From positions 62,001 to 126,000 of the forward strand of contig CAVSEK010000009.1 in NCBI GenBank assembly GCA_963726975.1: 64,000 nt of DNA, given 5' to 3'. The translations under genes and the position numbers were made by a program. Shown piece after piece: positions 7,957 through 17,626 of this stretch. The stretch comes from CAVSEK01 sp963726975. Lineage in GTDB: Bacteria > Actinomycetota > Actinomycetes > Mycobacteriales > SCTD01. The notes under the pieces were generated by a model. It saw nothing but the letters and a program-made list of their open reading frames with translations, ran no database searches and was not told the origin of the DNA. Each line of letters starts with the position of its first letter. Within the stretch, counting starts at the first letter, position 1.

Positions 7957-9000
7957 GTGAGCGCGGACGTGCGCGTCGCCGTCGACCTGCTCGGCGGCGA
8001 CCACGCCCCGGCATCGGTCGTCGACGGCGCCCTGCTCGCCGCCGACGAGCAGCCGGGGACCGTCCCGGTGCTCGTCGGTCCGGTCGAGCTCGCGCACGCC
8101 CTGCTCGCCGAGCGCGGTGCGGCCGGGCGGCTGGACGTGGTCGGGGCGACCCAGGTCGTCGGCATGGACGAGGACCCCGCCCGCGGCATCCGCAGCAAGC
8201 GCGACGCCACGGTGCGGGTCGCCGCCCGCCTCGTGCGCGACGGGGCCGCCGACGCGCTCGTCTCCGTCGGCTCCACCGGCGCCGCGCTCGCCGCCTGCGT
8301 GTTCACCCTGGGCCGGCTGCGCGGGACCTCCCGGCCCGCGCTCGCCGTCGTCGTCCCCGCCGCCGCCGGTCCGCTCGTCCTGCTCGACGCCGGGGCCAGC
8401 GTCGACGCCGACGCCGACCTGCTCGTGCAGCACGCCCTCGCCGGGGCCGCCCTGGCCCGGGTGCGGCTCGGCCTGCCGCGCCCCCGGGTCGGGCTGCTCA
8501 CCATCGGCGAGGAGGCCGGCAAGGGCGACCTGCTGCGCCGGCAGGCCGCGGCGCTGCTCGCCGACCTGCTCGCCGACCTGCCGCTGGACTACGTCGGCAG
8601 CGTGGAGGGCCGCGACGTCCCGTACGGCGGGGTGGCCGACGTCGTCGTCACCGACGGGTTCACCGGCAACGTCCTGGCCAAGGGGCTGGAGGGCGCCGCC
8701 GGCATGCTCACCGGCCTCGTCCGCGCGGTGCTCACCGCCACCCCGGAGCGCGCCGCGCTGGCGGCGCCGCTGCTGGCGGCCGTCGACGAGGCGACCGGGG
8801 GGATGTCGCCGGACGCCTTCGGGGGCGGCTACCTGCTCGGGGTGCGCGGCGTCTGCGTCGTCGGCCACGGCGCCTCGTCCCCGCGGGCCGTCGCCAGCTG
8901 CGTGGCGCTGGCGGCCGAGGCCGTCCGCGAGCAGCTCGTGCCCCGCACCGCCGAGGCGCTCGAGGACCTGCTGGACCGGCGTGCCAGGGTGTCGCCGTGA
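7957..9000 (+). CDS. plsX: phosphate acyltransferase PlsX
   Basis: A 347-residue PlsX, which makes acyl-phosphate from acyl-ACP for phospholipid synthesis. Family motifs seen are VAVDLLGGDHAP (residues about 7-18; most PlsX have MGGD), the S-V-GSTGA loop near 105, and VVTDGFTGNV near 230. GTG start at 7957. Its TGA overlaps the start of the acyl carrier protein gene (GTGA), so enzyme and carrier are translated together. Confidence 0.94.
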   Translation: MSADVRVAVDLLGGDHAPASVVDGALLAADEQPGTVPVLVGPVELAHALLAERGAAGRLDVVGATQVVGMDEDPARGIRSKRDATVRVAARLVRDGAADALVSVGSTGAALAACVFTLGRLRGTSRPALAVVVPAAAGPLVLLDAGASVDADADLLVQHALAGAALARVRLGLPRPRVGLLTIGEEAGKGDLLRRQAAALLADLLADLPLDYVGSVEGRDVPYGGVADVVVTDGFTGNVLAKGLEGAAGMLTGLVRAVLTATPERAALAAPLLAAVDEATGGMSPDAFGGGYLLGVRGVCVVGHGASSPRAVASCVALAAEAVREQLVPRTAEALEDLLDRRARVSP

Positions 9001-9290
9001 GTCCCGCGGGGGCGCCCGACGCGCGCGAGGTGCTGGCCCTGGTGCAGCAGGCCTGCGCCACGGTGCTCGAGGTCGACCCGGGGACCGTCACCCCGGCGAC
9101 GCACTTCGTCGACGACCTGCGCGCCGACTCGCTCGCGCTCGTCGAGATCGTCGAGATCGTCGAGGAGGCGCTCGCCCCGCGCGCTCCGGCCGGCTTCCAC
9201 CTCGAGGACGAGGAGCTCGACGGGCTCACGACGGTGGGGGAGGCCGTCGACCTCGCCGTCGCGCGGCTCGCGGCGGCGGGCCGGGCGTGA
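8997..9290 (+). CDS. acpP: acyl carrier protein
   Basis: A 97-residue acyl carrier protein. The phosphopantetheine attachment serine is in FVDDLRADSLALVEIV (DSL motif, near residue 43), followed by the acidic helix II typical of ACPs. It is slightly longer than the usual 75-82 residues because of an N-terminal extension and Ala-rich tail. It sits between plsX and rnc with 4-nt overlaps on both sides. Confidence 0.93.
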   Translation: MSPAGAPDAREVLALVQQACATVLEVDPGTVTPATHFVDDLRADSLALVEIVEIVEEALAPRAPAGFHLEDEELDGLTTVGEAVDLAVARLAAAGRA

Positions 9291-10030
9291 GCCGCGCCGA
9301 CCGCCCCGCCCCGCCCCCGCCGCACACCGTCCTCGAGGCGGCGCTGGGCACCGGGCTGACGCCGGCGCTGCTGGAGCAGGCGCTCACCCACCGGTCGTAC
9401 GCCTACGAGCACGGCGGTCTGCCCACCAACGAGCGGCTGGAGTTCCTCGGCGACGCGGTGCTCGGGCTGGTCGTCACCGACGCGCTGTACGCCGCCCACC
9501 CGGACGTCCCCGAGGGGCAGCTGGCCAAGCTGCGCGCGGCGGTGGTCAACACCCGCGCGCTCGCCGGGGTGGGGCGCGCGCTCGGCCTCGGGCGCTTCCT
9601 GCGGCTGGGGCGGGGCGAGGACGCCACCGGGGGCCGCGACAAGAACAGCCTGCTCGCCGACACGATGGAGGCGATCATCGGCGCCGTCTACCTCGAGCGC
9701 GGGCTGCCCGGCGCCTCCGCCCTGGTCCGGCGGTTGTTCGACCCGCTCATGCTGGCGGCCGGCCAGGACGGCGCGGCGGTCGACTGGAAGACCGCGCTGC
9801 AGGAGCTGACGGCGGCGCGCGGCCTGGGCGCCCCGGAGTACGTCCTCGTCGAGACCGGGCCCGACCACGCCAAGCGGTTCGCCGCACAGGTGCTCGTCGC
9901 CGGGCAGGTGCTCGGCAGCGGCGAGGAGGGCAGCAAGAAGGCGGCCGAGCAGGTCGCGGCGCAGGCCGCGGCCGCGGCGCTGCTCCCGGTGAGCGGGGAC
10001 CGCGAGGTCGTGCCCCAGGTCGGCGCCTAG
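9287..10030 (+). CDS. rnc: ribonuclease III
   Basis: A 247-residue double-strand-specific endoribonuclease for rRNA and mRNA processing. The catalytic signature is ERLEFLGDAVLGL (about residues 48-60) with the second acidic cluster at DTMEAIIGAVYLERG (about 125-139). A C-terminal dsRNA-binding domain spans about 165-235 (DWKTALQELTAARG). GTG start overlaps the acpP stop; the TAG stop shares one base with the mutM GTG. Confidence 0.96.
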   Translation: MSRADRPAPPPPHTVLEAALGTGLTPALLEQALTHRSYAYEHGGLPTNERLEFLGDAVLGLVVTDALYAAHPDVPEGQLAKLRAAVVNTRALAGVGRALGLGRFLRLGRGEDATGGRDKNSLLADTMEAIIGAVYLERGLPGASALVRRLFDPLMLAAGQDGAAVDWKTALQELTAARGLGAPEYVLVETGPDHAKRFAAQVLVAGQVLGSGEEGSKKAAEQVAAQAAAAALLPVSGDREVVPQVGA

Positions 10031-10881
10031 TGCCGGAGCTCCCCGAGGTCGAGGTGGTCCGCCGCGGCCTCGAGCGCGGGGTCGCCGGCCGCACCGTCGA
10101 GCGGGTCGAGGTGGCGCACCCGCGGGCGGTCCGTCGCCACCCCGCGGGCGCGGACGACTTCCGCGCCCTGCTCGAGGGCCGCACCGTGCTCGGGGCGCTG
10201 CGGCGCGGCAAGTACCTGTGGCTGCCGCTGGACTCCGGCGACGCGCTGACCGGGCACCTGGGCATGAGCGGGCAGCTGCTCGTGCAGCCGCCGGAGGCCC
10301 CGCCGCAGGCGCACCTGCGCGTCCGCCTGACCTTCCGGGACGGCGGCCGTGAGCTCCGCTTCGTCGACCAGCGCACCTTCGGCGGTCTGGCCGTCGTCGC
10401 CGGAGGCGCCGAGCTCCCCTCGACGGTGGCCCACGTCGCGCGCGACCCGCTCGACCCGCTCTTCGACCTCGAACGGGTGGTCGCGCGGCTGCGGGAGCGC
10501 CGCACGGGCGTCAAGCGCGCGCTGCTCGACCAGACGCTCGTCTCCGGGATCGGCAACATCTACGCCGACGAGGCGCTGTGGCGGGCGCGGCTGCACGGCG
10601 GCCGTGCGACCGAGCAGCTCACCCGGCCGCAGGCCCGCTCGCTGCTGGGGCACGCCGCCGAGGTGCTGCGGGCCTCGCTCGAGCAGGGCGGGACGAGCTT
10701 CGACGCGCTCTACGTGTCGACCGAGGGCGTGAGCGGCCTGTTCCAGCGCTCGCTGGACGCCTACGGCCGCGCCGGCGAGCCGTGCGCCCGCTGCGGCACG
10801 GCGATCCGCCGCGAGGTCTTCATGAACCGGTCCTCGTTCAGCTGCCCGCGCTGCCAGCCGCGGCCGCGCGCTCCGCGCTGA
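10030..10881 (+). CDS. mutM: formamidopyrimidine-DNA glycosylase
   Basis: A 283-residue bifunctional glycosylase/AP lyase that removes 8-oxoguanine. The catalytic N-terminus MPELPEVE places the active Pro2-Glu3 correctly; the H2TH region is near LVSGIGNIYADEALW (about 171-185); the C-terminal zinc finger CARCGT...CPRCQ is complete. GTG start shares a base with the rnc stop. The 3' end overlaps an antisense zinc-ribbon gene by 44 nt. Confidence 0.97.
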   Translation: MPELPEVEVVRRGLERGVAGRTVERVEVAHPRAVRRHPAGADDFRALLEGRTVLGALRRGKYLWLPLDSGDALTGHLGMSGQLLVQPPEAPPQAHLRVRLTFRDGGRELRFVDQRTFGGLAVVAGGAELPSTVAHVARDPLDPLFDLERVVARLRERRTGVKRALLDQTLVSGIGNIYADEALWRARLHGGRATEQLTRPQARSLLGHAAEVLRASLEQGGTSFDALYVSTEGVSGLFQRSLDAYGRAGEPCARCGTAIRREVFMNRSSFSCPRCQPRPRAPR

Positions 10882-11047
10882 CCCGCGCCGCCCGGACAGC
10901 CGGGGCCAGGCCCCCCTCGACCTGGCGCGGGGTCCAGGGCTCGGACGGCGCCCACTGCGACCCGCACCCCGCGCAGGAGAACACGCCCTCGTCAGGAGGG
11001 GCGGACCAGTCGCACAGGGACCGGCAGGGGGCGACGCGCAGGCTCAC
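10838..11047 (-). CDS. small zinc-ribbon hypothetical protein
   Basis: A 69-residue protein with two paired cysteine motifs, CRSLC (residues about 8-12) and CAGC (about 25-28), forming a credible four-Cys zinc ribbon, then a W-P-S-E-x-W-T-P-R-Q segment and an Ala-rich helix. It starts with GTG at 11047 and its end overlaps the mutM 3' end in antisense. I do not know a function; the spacing of the Cys pairs and the aromatic residues make a chance ORF unlikely. Confidence 0.62.
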   Translation of the reverse strand: MSLRVAPCRSLCDWSAPPDEGVFSCAGCGSQWAPSEPWTPRQVEGGLAPAVRAARVSAERAAAAGSAGS

Positions 11048-11098
11048 CGCGACAGTCTGCCCGGACCGGTCGGCCGTCGGCCGTCCCGGTCCCCGAGG

Positions 11099-11446
11099 TC
11101 AGTTGTTGGAGCCGCCGTCGGTGTCGGCGCCGCCGCTGGCGCCCGGGCTCGCCGGCGGGGCGGTGGTCGGGACGATGCCCGGCACGCCGCCCGTCGGCCC
11201 CGGCAGGGTGTTGCCCAGCGGCGGGTCGACGTAGGGCAGGCCGGTGCCGAGGGGCTCCGGCGTGCGCACCACGGGCGCCGTGGAGGACTCGGGGTCCGGC
11301 CTGTCCGCGTTGGGGCTGTTGTCGCCGGTGTCGAAGGCGCAGGCCGAGGAGCCGAGGGCGGTCGCGGCGGCCAGGGCGAGAGCGCCGGTCCAGCGACGGG
11401 CGGCACGGGCGGGGCGGGCGGGGCGGGAGGGGGTGCGGTCGCGCAT
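11099..11446 (-). CDS. secreted Pro-rich lipoprotein (putative)
   Basis: A 115-residue protein with an Arg-rich N-terminus, a hydrophobic Ala/Leu segment (about residues 20-33) and a lipobox LGSSAC, so the mature protein would begin at a lipidated Cys near residue 36. The rest is Pro/Gly/Thr/Asp-rich and probably disordered, with no recognisable domain. ATG at 11446 is divergent from the acylphosphatase gene; the two promoters must lie within about 25 nt. Function unknown. Confidence 0.6.
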   Translation of the reverse strand: MRDRTPSRPARPARAARRWTGALALAAATALGSSACAFDTGDNSPNADRPDPESSTAPVVRTPEPLGTGLPYVDPPLGNTLPGPTGGVPGIVPTTAPPASPGASGGADTDGGSNN

Positions 11447-11456
11447 GCCGGGTCGC

Positions 11457-11462
11457 TACCCT
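11457..11462 (+). promoter_or_regulatory. leaderless -10 element for acyP
   Basis: TACCCT ends 8 nt before the GTG at 11471, matching the TAnnnT leaderless geometry seen repeatedly in this window. Confidence 0.5.
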
Positions 11463-11470
11463 CCTGCGCC

Positions 11471-11767
11471 GTGACCACCCCCGACGGGGCGCAGGACGTG
11501 GCCCGCCTCACCGCCCGGGTCCGCGGCCGCGTCCAGGGCGTCGGCTTCCGGTGGTGGACCCGGGCCCGGGCGCTCGAGCTCGGGCTCGTCGGGTCGGCCA
11601 CCAACCTCGACGACGGTCGCGTCGAGGTGGTGGCGCAGGGACCGCGGGCGCAGTGCGAGCGGCTGCTGGAGCTGCTCGGCACGGGGTCGACGCCGGGCCG
11701 GGTGACCGGCGTGGCGCACTGGTGGGGCGCGGCGCGCGACGGCCTGACCGGCTTCGTCGAGCGCTGA
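11471..11767 (+). CDS. acyP: acylphosphatase
   Basis: A 98-residue acylphosphatase that hydrolyses acyl phosphates such as carbamoyl or 1,3-bisphosphoglycerate. The phosphate-binding loop GRVQGVGFRWW includes the catalytic Arg, and the catalytic Asn is in SATNLDDG, both correctly spaced. Length is normal. GTG start at 11471 behind a leaderless -10. It precedes smc, as in many actinobacteria. Confidence 0.93.
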   Translation: MTTPDGAQDVARLTARVRGRVQGVGFRWWTRARALELGLVGSATNLDDGRVEVVAQGPRAQCERLLELLGTGSTPGRVTGVAHWWGAARDGLTGFVER

Positions 11768-11914
11768 GCGGCCGCCGGGTGCCCGGTCGCGTCCCGTGAC
11801 CGGACCGTGACCTCGACCTTGACCCGACCGGGCTCACGTGCGAAACTCGGCGCGCACGAGCACGGTGGCGACCAGCCCGTCCTCGTGCCACCCCCCTCGA
11901 CGCGGAGGACTCCC

Positions 11915-12121
11915 ATGGCCAAGGCCCTGTTCGGGCACGTCGGCATCGGCAGCGACCTGAAGCTGGCCGCCGAGGTGCGGCGGTTGCGGGCCCGGGTGGA
12001 GGAGCTCGAGCACGAGCTCGCCCTCGCCCGGGCCGCCAGCGAGGCCTTCGCCGCGTCGGTGACCGTCGAGGACGACCTGCGCACCCTCACCCTCGACCGC
12101 AGCGAGCCCGCCCTCACCTGA
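11915..12121 (+). CDS. small conserved coiled-coil protein upstream of smc
   Basis: A 68-residue protein beginning MAKALFGHVG followed by a single predicted coiled coil (about residues 18-45, heptads of Leu/Val with Glu/Arg) and a short acidic end. ATG at 11915 has GGAGGAC upstream. A small ORF with this N-terminus is commonly found between acyP and smc in actinobacteria; no function is known to me. A hairpin after its stop suggests it ends its own transcript. Confidence 0.7.
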   Translation: MAKALFGHVGIGSDLKLAAEVRRLRARVEELEHELALARAASEAFAASVTVEDDLRTLTLDRSEPALT

Positions 12122-12135
12122 GCCCGCACCCTCCC

Positions 12136-12161
12136 AGGGCGTCCCCGGTCGGGGGCGCCCT
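12136..12161 (+). terminator. hairpin terminator after the small coiled-coil gene
   Basis: AGGGCG pairs with CGCCCT, and inner CCCC with GGGG, around a 4-nt loop. It lies 15 nt after the stop codon and before the smc promoter. No U-run follows, as is usual for actinobacterial hairpins. Confidence 0.5.
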
Positions 12162-12234
12162 GTCCCGTGTCCGGGGTCGACCCGAGGTCCCGGGCACCCC
12201 GCGCGGCGCCGGGGGGGACCGCGCCGGGCGCGGT

Positions 12235-12240
12235 TAACCT
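12235..12240 (+). promoter_or_regulatory. leaderless -10 element for smc
   Basis: TAACCT ends 7 nt before the GTG at 12248, so smc is probably leaderless; it also fixes the start. Confidence 0.55.
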
Positions 12241-12247
12241 GCCGGGC

Positions 12248-15200
12248 GTGCACCTGAAGAGCCTGACGCTGAAGGGCTTCAAGTCCTTCGCGTCACCGAC
12301 GACGCTGCGCTTCGAGCCCGGCATCACGTGCGTCGTCGGGCCCAACGGCTCGGGCAAGAGCAACGTCGTCGACGCGATGGCCTGGGTGCTGGGCGAGCAG
12401 GGCGCCAAGGCGCTGCGCGGCGGCAAGATGGAGGACGTCATCTTCGCCGGCACGCCCGGCCGGCCGCCGCTCGGCCGCGCCGAGGTGACGCTGACGATCG
12501 ACAACAGCGACGGTGCGCTGCCGATCGACTACGCCGAGGTCTCCGTGCGGCGGCTGATGTTCCGCTCCGGGGAGTCGGAGTACGCCATCAACGGCGACCG
12601 GTGCCGGCTCATCGACGTGCAGGAGCTGCTCAGCGACAGCGGCATCGGCCGCGAGCTGCACGTCGTCGTGGGGCAGGGCCAGCTCGACGCGGTGCTGTCG
12701 GCGCGGCCCGAGGACCGGCGGGCCTTCATCGAGGAGGCCGCCGGGGTCCTCAAGCACAAGAAGCGCAAGGAGAAGGCCCTGCGCAAGCTCGACGCCATGC
12801 AGGCCGGGCTCACCCGGCTCGGCGACCTCACCACCGAGGTCCGTCGGCAGCTCAAGCCGCTCGGTCGGCAGGCCGAGCTGGCGCGTCGGGCGCAGACCGT
12901 GCAGGCCGACCGGCGCGACGCCCGGCTGCGGCTGCTCGCCGACGACCTGGTCACCCTGCGCGCCGCGCTGGAGGCGGAGGTGCGCGACGAGGAGGCCCTG
13001 CTCGAGCGACGCGCCGCCGTCGAGGCCGAGCTCGGGCAGGTGCAGGGCGAGGAGCAGGCCCGTGAGGCGGCCGCGGCCGAGCAGGCGCCGCGGCTCGCCG
13101 CCGCGCAGGAGACCTGGTACCGCCTCGCCGCCCTGCAGGAGCGGCTGCGGGGCACCGCGACGCTCGCCGTCGAGCGGCACCGGCACCTGTCGGCGTCGCC
13201 CACGGGAGGCACGCGGCCGCTGCGCGACCCGGAGGCGCTCGAGCGCGAGGCGGCGCAGGTCCGCGACGCCGAGGCCGCCCTCGCCCGCCAGCTCGACCAG
13301 GACCGGGCACGGCTCCAGGACGCCGTGACCCGGCGCACCGACCTCGAGGCGGCGCTGTCGTCGGCGGAGCGGTCGCTCGTGGCGGCGGTCCGCGCCGTCG
13401 CCGACCGTCGGGAGGGGCTGGCCCGGCTGACCGGGCAGGTCGGGGCGCTGCGCTCGCGGTCCTCGGCCGCCGAGGCCGAGCTCGGTCGGCTCGCCGCGTC
13501 GCTGGCCGAGGCGCGCACCCGGTCCGACCGCGCGGGGGCCGAGCTCGCGACGCTGCAGGAGCAGGCCGGTGGGCTCGACGACGGCGAGGTCGGGCTGGAC
13601 GAGCGCCACGAGACGGCGAGCGCCCGGCTGGCGGAGGCCGAGCAGGCCCTCGCCGCGCTGCAGGGGCAGGAGCGCGAGGCCGAGCGGGAGCGGGCGACCT
13701 GGGCGGCCCGTCGCGACGCGCTCGCGCTGTCGCTGTCGCGCAAGGACGGCTCGGGAGCGCTGCTCGCCGCCGACCTGCCCGGGGTCCTGGGCACCGTCGC
13801 GGCCCTGGTGCACGTCGAGAGCGGCGCCGAGGCCGCGCTCGCCGCCGCGCTCGGGGCGGTGGCCGACGCCGTCGCCGTCGCCTCGCCGGCGGCCGCGGCG
13901 GCCGCGCTGGCGCACCTGCGCAGCGACGACGCCGGGCGCGCCGGCCTGCTCGTCGGCGGTGCGGCGCCTGCCGCCCCGACCTGCCCGACCTGCCCGACCG
14001 GCCCGACCTGCCCCACGGGGCGCGGTGGGCCCTGGACCTCGTCCGGGCCCCCGAGGCGCTGCGGCCGGCGCTGGCCCGGCTGCTCGACCGGGTGGCCGTG
14101 GTCGGGACGCTCGAGCAGGCCCGGGGGGTCGCCGAGCGGGGGCTGCGCGCCGCGACCCTCGAGGGCGACCTGCTCGGCGCCGACTGGGCGGCCGGCGGGT
14201 CGGCGAGCGCGCCCTCGCTGCTGGAGGTGCAGGCGGCCGTGGACGAGGCGACCGCCGAGCACGAGGCGGTGCAGCGCCGGGTGGAGCGGCTGGTCTTCGA
14301 CGTCGCCGGCGCGCGGGCCCGGGTCGAGGAGGCCCGCGCGGAGGTCGAGGCAGCGCTGGACGCCCTGCACGACAGCGACGCCCGGATGGCCGCGGTGGCC
14401 GAGTCGCTCGGCCTGCTCGCCTCGGCGGTGCGCGGCGCCGAGGCCGAGGCGGGCCGGCTCGAGCAGGCCCGGGTGCGCGCCGAGCAGGCCCGCGACCGCG
14501 ACCTGGCCGGCCTGGCCGAGCTCGAGGAGCGGCTGGTCCTGGCCGAGCAGGCCCCGCTGGAGCAGGAGCCGTCGACGGGGCTGCGCGACCGGCTGGCCGC
14601 GGAGGCGGCGGCCGCCCGGGCCGAGGAGGTCGACGCGAGGCTGGCGGTGCGCACCGGCGAGGAGCGGGCCCGCGGGCTGGCGGGGCGGGCCGACGGGCTC
14701 GACCGGGCGGCCCGCGCCGAGCGCGCCGCCCGCGAGCGCGCGGTGCAGGAGGGTGCCCGCCGCGCGCGGGGGGCGCGGGTCGCCGAGCAGGTCGTGAGCG
14801 CCGCCCGACGGGCCCTCGAGCAGCTGGAGGGCTCGCTGCAGGCCGCGGCGCAGGCCCGCGAGCAGGCCGCGGGCGCCCGCGCGCGCACCGAGGCGGACCT
14901 GGCCGCGCTGCGCGCCCGGGCCCGGGAGCTGGGTGCCGAGCTCGACCGCCTCGTCGACGACGTCCACCGCGACGAGGTCGCGCGCGCCGAGCAGAGGCTG
15001 CGCATCGAGGCGCTCGAGGCGCGGGCCGCCGAGGAGTGGGCGGTGCCGCTCGACCGGCTGGTGGCCGAGTACGGCCCCGAGACGGCGGTGCCGGGGCCCG
15101 AGGACGGCGACGAGCCCGCGGCGTACGACCGGGCGGTGCAGGAGCGGCGGGCCGTGGCGGCGGAGCGCGCGCTGGCCCAGCTCGGGCGGGTCAACCCCCT

Positions 15201-15789
15201 GGCGCTGGAGGAGTTCGCCGCGCTCGAGGAGCGGGCGGCCTTCCTCACCACGCAGCTCGAGGACCTGCAGAGCACCCGCCGCGACCTGCTGACGGTCGTG
15301 CGCGACGTCGACGACCGCATCACCGACGTCTTCGCCACCGCCTTCGAGGACACCGCCCGCGAGTTCGTGCACGTCTTCGCGACGCTGTTCCCCGGCGGCG
15401 AGGGGCGGCTGGTGCTCACCGAGCCCGGCGACCTGCTCGCCACCGGCATCGAGGTGCTCGCCCGCCCCGCCGGCAAGAAGGTGTCGCGGCTGTCCCTGCT
15501 GTCCGGCGGGGAGCGCTCGCTCACCGCGATCGCCCTGCTCGTCGCGATCTTCCGTGCCCGCCCCTCGCCGTTCTACGTGATGGACGAGGTCGAGGCGGCG
15601 CTCGACGACCGCAACCTCGGGCGGCTGCTCGAGCTGCTCCAGGGGCTGCGCGACAGCAGCCAGCTCATCGTCATCACGCACCAGAAGCGGACGATGGAGA
15701 TCGCGGACGCGCTGTACGGCGTGACGATGCGCGGCGACGGGGTCTCCGCGGTCGTCAGCCAGCGGCTGCGCGAGCGCGAGCCGGCCTGA
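12248..15789 (+). CDS. smc: chromosome segregation ATPase SMC, one frame break at the hinge
   Basis: SMC forms the condensin core with ScpAB, compacting and segregating the chromosome. The N-terminal ATPase half has MHLKSLTLKGFKSFA and Walker A GPNGSGKSN (near residue 31); the C-terminal half has signature LSGGERSL and Walker B FYVMDEVEAALDD. Two long coiled-coil arms flank a hinge at about 13750-14200. At about 13971-14010 the frame changes inside a 9-nt tandem repeat (CCCGACCTG); the sequence continues as ARWALDLVRAPEALRP in the new frame, and the length is 3n+2, equal to a net one-base loss. A repeat-length error or real slippage mutation would look alike; loss of SMC function is unlikely on context. 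Confidence 0.9.
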
Positions 15790-15836
15790 GGGCCCGCGGG
15801 CGCGCCGGGACCGCGGCCCTGGGGTAGACCTGACCC

Positions 15837-17024
15837 GTGCTCGAACTCCTCGTCCTGCTCGTCGTCGTCCTCGTCGTCAGCCTCGTCGCCGTCGTCGGGC
15901 TGGTGTCCTCGCGCGGCCGCCGGTCCCTGCCGCCCGGCCCCGCGCCGCGGCCCGGCGTCGACTACCGCCCGGGCACCGGTGACGACGCCGAGGTGCCGCG
16001 CGACACCCCGTTGCGGGGGGTCGACACGGTCGTCCTGCCCGGCGACACGGTCTCCGTCGAGCCGGTCGAGCCGCGGTTCGAGGTGCCGGCCCCGACGGCG
16101 GGCCGGCTGTCGCGGCTGCGCGACCGCTTGTCGCGGTCGCAGACCACGCTCGGCCGCGGCCTGTTCGCCCTGCTCTCGCGCGACGTCCTCGACGAGGACA
16201 CCTGGGAGGAGGTGGAGGACACCCTGCTCACCGCCGACATGGGCGTCGCGGCCACGACCGAGGTCGTCGCGCGGCTGCGCACCCGGGTGCGCGTCGACGG
16301 GGTGCGCACCGCCGGCGCGCTGCGACCGCTGCTGCGCGAGGAGCTGGTCCGGGCGATCGGCGACGGCGACCGGTCGCTGCGCACCGTGCCCCACGAGGAC
16401 GGCCGGCCCGCCGTCGTGCTCGTCGTCGGCGTCAACGGCACCGGCAAGACGACGACCTGCGGCAAGCTCGCCCGCGTGCTCGTCGCCGACGGCCGCAGCG
16501 TCGTGCTCGGTGCCGCGGACACCTTCCGCGCCGCCGCCGCGGACCAGCTGCAGACCTGGGGCGACCGGGTCGGCGCGGAGACCGTGCGGGGCCCCGAGGG
16601 GGGCGACCCGGCGAGCGTCGCCTTCGACGCCGTGAAGCGCGGGCGGGACGCCCGCGTCGACACCGTGCTCGTCGACACCGCCGGTCGGCTGCACACCAAG
16701 ACCGGGCTCATGGACGAGCTCGGCAAGGTGAAGCGGGTGGTCGAGAAGCACGGGCCCGTCGACGAGACCCTGCTCGTGCTGGACGCGACCACCGGGCAGA
16801 ACGGCGTCGTGCAGGCGCGGGTCTTCACCGAGGCCGTCGACGTCACGGGCATCGTCCTCACCAAGCTCGACGGCACCGCCAAGGGCGGCATCGTCGTCGC
16901 GGTCCAGCGCGAGCTCGGCATCCCCGTCAAGCTCATCGGGCTCGGCGAGGGGCCGGACGACCTGGCCCCCTTCGAGCCGGAGGCCTTCGCCGACGCGCTG
17001 CTCGGCGACGAGGCCGCGCTCTAG
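15837..17024 (+). CDS. ftsY: signal recognition particle receptor FtsY
   Basis: A 395-residue SRP receptor GTPase. Residues 1-22 form a hydrophobic membrane anchor (LELLVLLVVVLVVSLVAVVG), followed by a charged A-domain, the N domain (about 90-170) and the G domain with VNGTGKTTTCGKLA (near 199), DTAGR and TKLDGTAKGG. GTG start at 15837 lies 6 nt after TAGACC, a weak leaderless -10. Its stop overlaps that of the convergent methyltransferase in CTAG. It pairs with Ffh, encoded 9 kb downstream. Confidence 0.96.
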   Translation: MLELLVLLVVVLVVSLVAVVGLVSSRGRRSLPPGPAPRPGVDYRPGTGDDAEVPRDTPLRGVDTVVLPGDTVSVEPVEPRFEVPAPTAGRLSRLRDRLSRSQTTLGRGLFALLSRDVLDEDTWEEVEDTLLTADMGVAATTEVVARLRTRVRVDGVRTAGALRPLLREELVRAIGDGDRSLRTVPHEDGRPAVVLVVGVNGTGKTTTCGKLARVLVADGRSVVLGAADTFRAAAADQLQTWGDRVGAETVRGPEGGDPASVAFDAVKRGRDARVDTVLVDTAGRLHTKTGLMDELGKVKRVVEKHGPVDETLLVLDATTGQNGVVQARVFTEAVDVTGIVLTKLDGTAKGGIVVAVQRELGIPVKLIGLGEGPDDLAPFEPEAFADALLGDEAAL

Positions 17025-17626
17025 GAGACTCCCGACCGCGGCCCGTCGTCGTCCGGCCCGGCCGCGCGGTCCACGGCGACGCACCAGTCCGCGCCCTCCG
17101 ACCACGGTGCGCCCTGCCACGTGGCCGAGCGGACGACCGGCCGCAGGCCCGCCCGCTGCACGAGGTCGTCGTACGTCTCGACGGCCAGGCGGTCGGTGCG
17201 CCAGCCGCTGACCAGCAGCCCCCCCGGCACCAGGTGGGCGGCCAGCCGCCGGAGGACCTCGGCCTCCGTCCCGGGCTCGAGGAAGACCACGACGTTGCCC
17301 GCGGCGACCACGAGGTCGAAGCGGTCGGGCAGGTCCAGCGCCGCGAGGTCGGCCGCGAGCCAGCGCACGCCCGGCCGGTCGCGCGCGACGTCCAGCATCG
17401 AGGCGTCGTTGTCGACGCCGACGACGTCGTGCCCGCGGCGGGCCAGCTCCGCACCGACGCGCCCGGTGCCGCAGCCGGCGTCGAGCACCCGCCCCGGCCC
17501 GCCCAGCAGCGCGTCGACGTACGCCGCCTCGCCGTGCACGTCCTGCCCGGCCGCCGCGAGCTCCTCGAACACCCGGTCGTAGTCGCGGCCGCGCTCGCCC
17601 CCGGTCTCCGCCGACCAGCGCGTCAC
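17021..17626 (-). CDS. class I SAM-dependent methyltransferase
   Basis: A methyltransferase of about 201 residues with motif I VLDAGCGTGRVGAELARRG, an acidic motif II (GVDNDASML) and a motif III region DLVVAAGNVVVF, all of the class I Rossmann fold. The substrate cannot be inferred. I place the start at GTG 17626 (MTRWSAETGGERG); a longer form to 17668 is open but Pro/Gly-rich. It is convergent with ftsY with overlapping stops. Confidence 0.8.
   Translation of the reverse strand: MTRWSAETGGERGRDYDRVFEELAAAGQDVHGEAAYVDALLGGPGRVLDAGCGTGRVGAELARRGHDVVGVDNDASMLDVARDRPGVRWLAADLAALDLPDRFDLVVAAGNVVVFLEPGTEAEVLRRLAAHLVPGGLLVSGWRTDRLAVETYDDLVQRAGLRPVVRSATWQGAPWSEGADWCVAVDRAAGPDDDGPRSGVS

Noticed and set aside
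13965..14015. Cys-rich TCPTCPT peptide in SMC as a zinc site
   Set aside because: It arises only from reading the tandem repeat in the wrong frame; the next frame restores normal SMC sequence.
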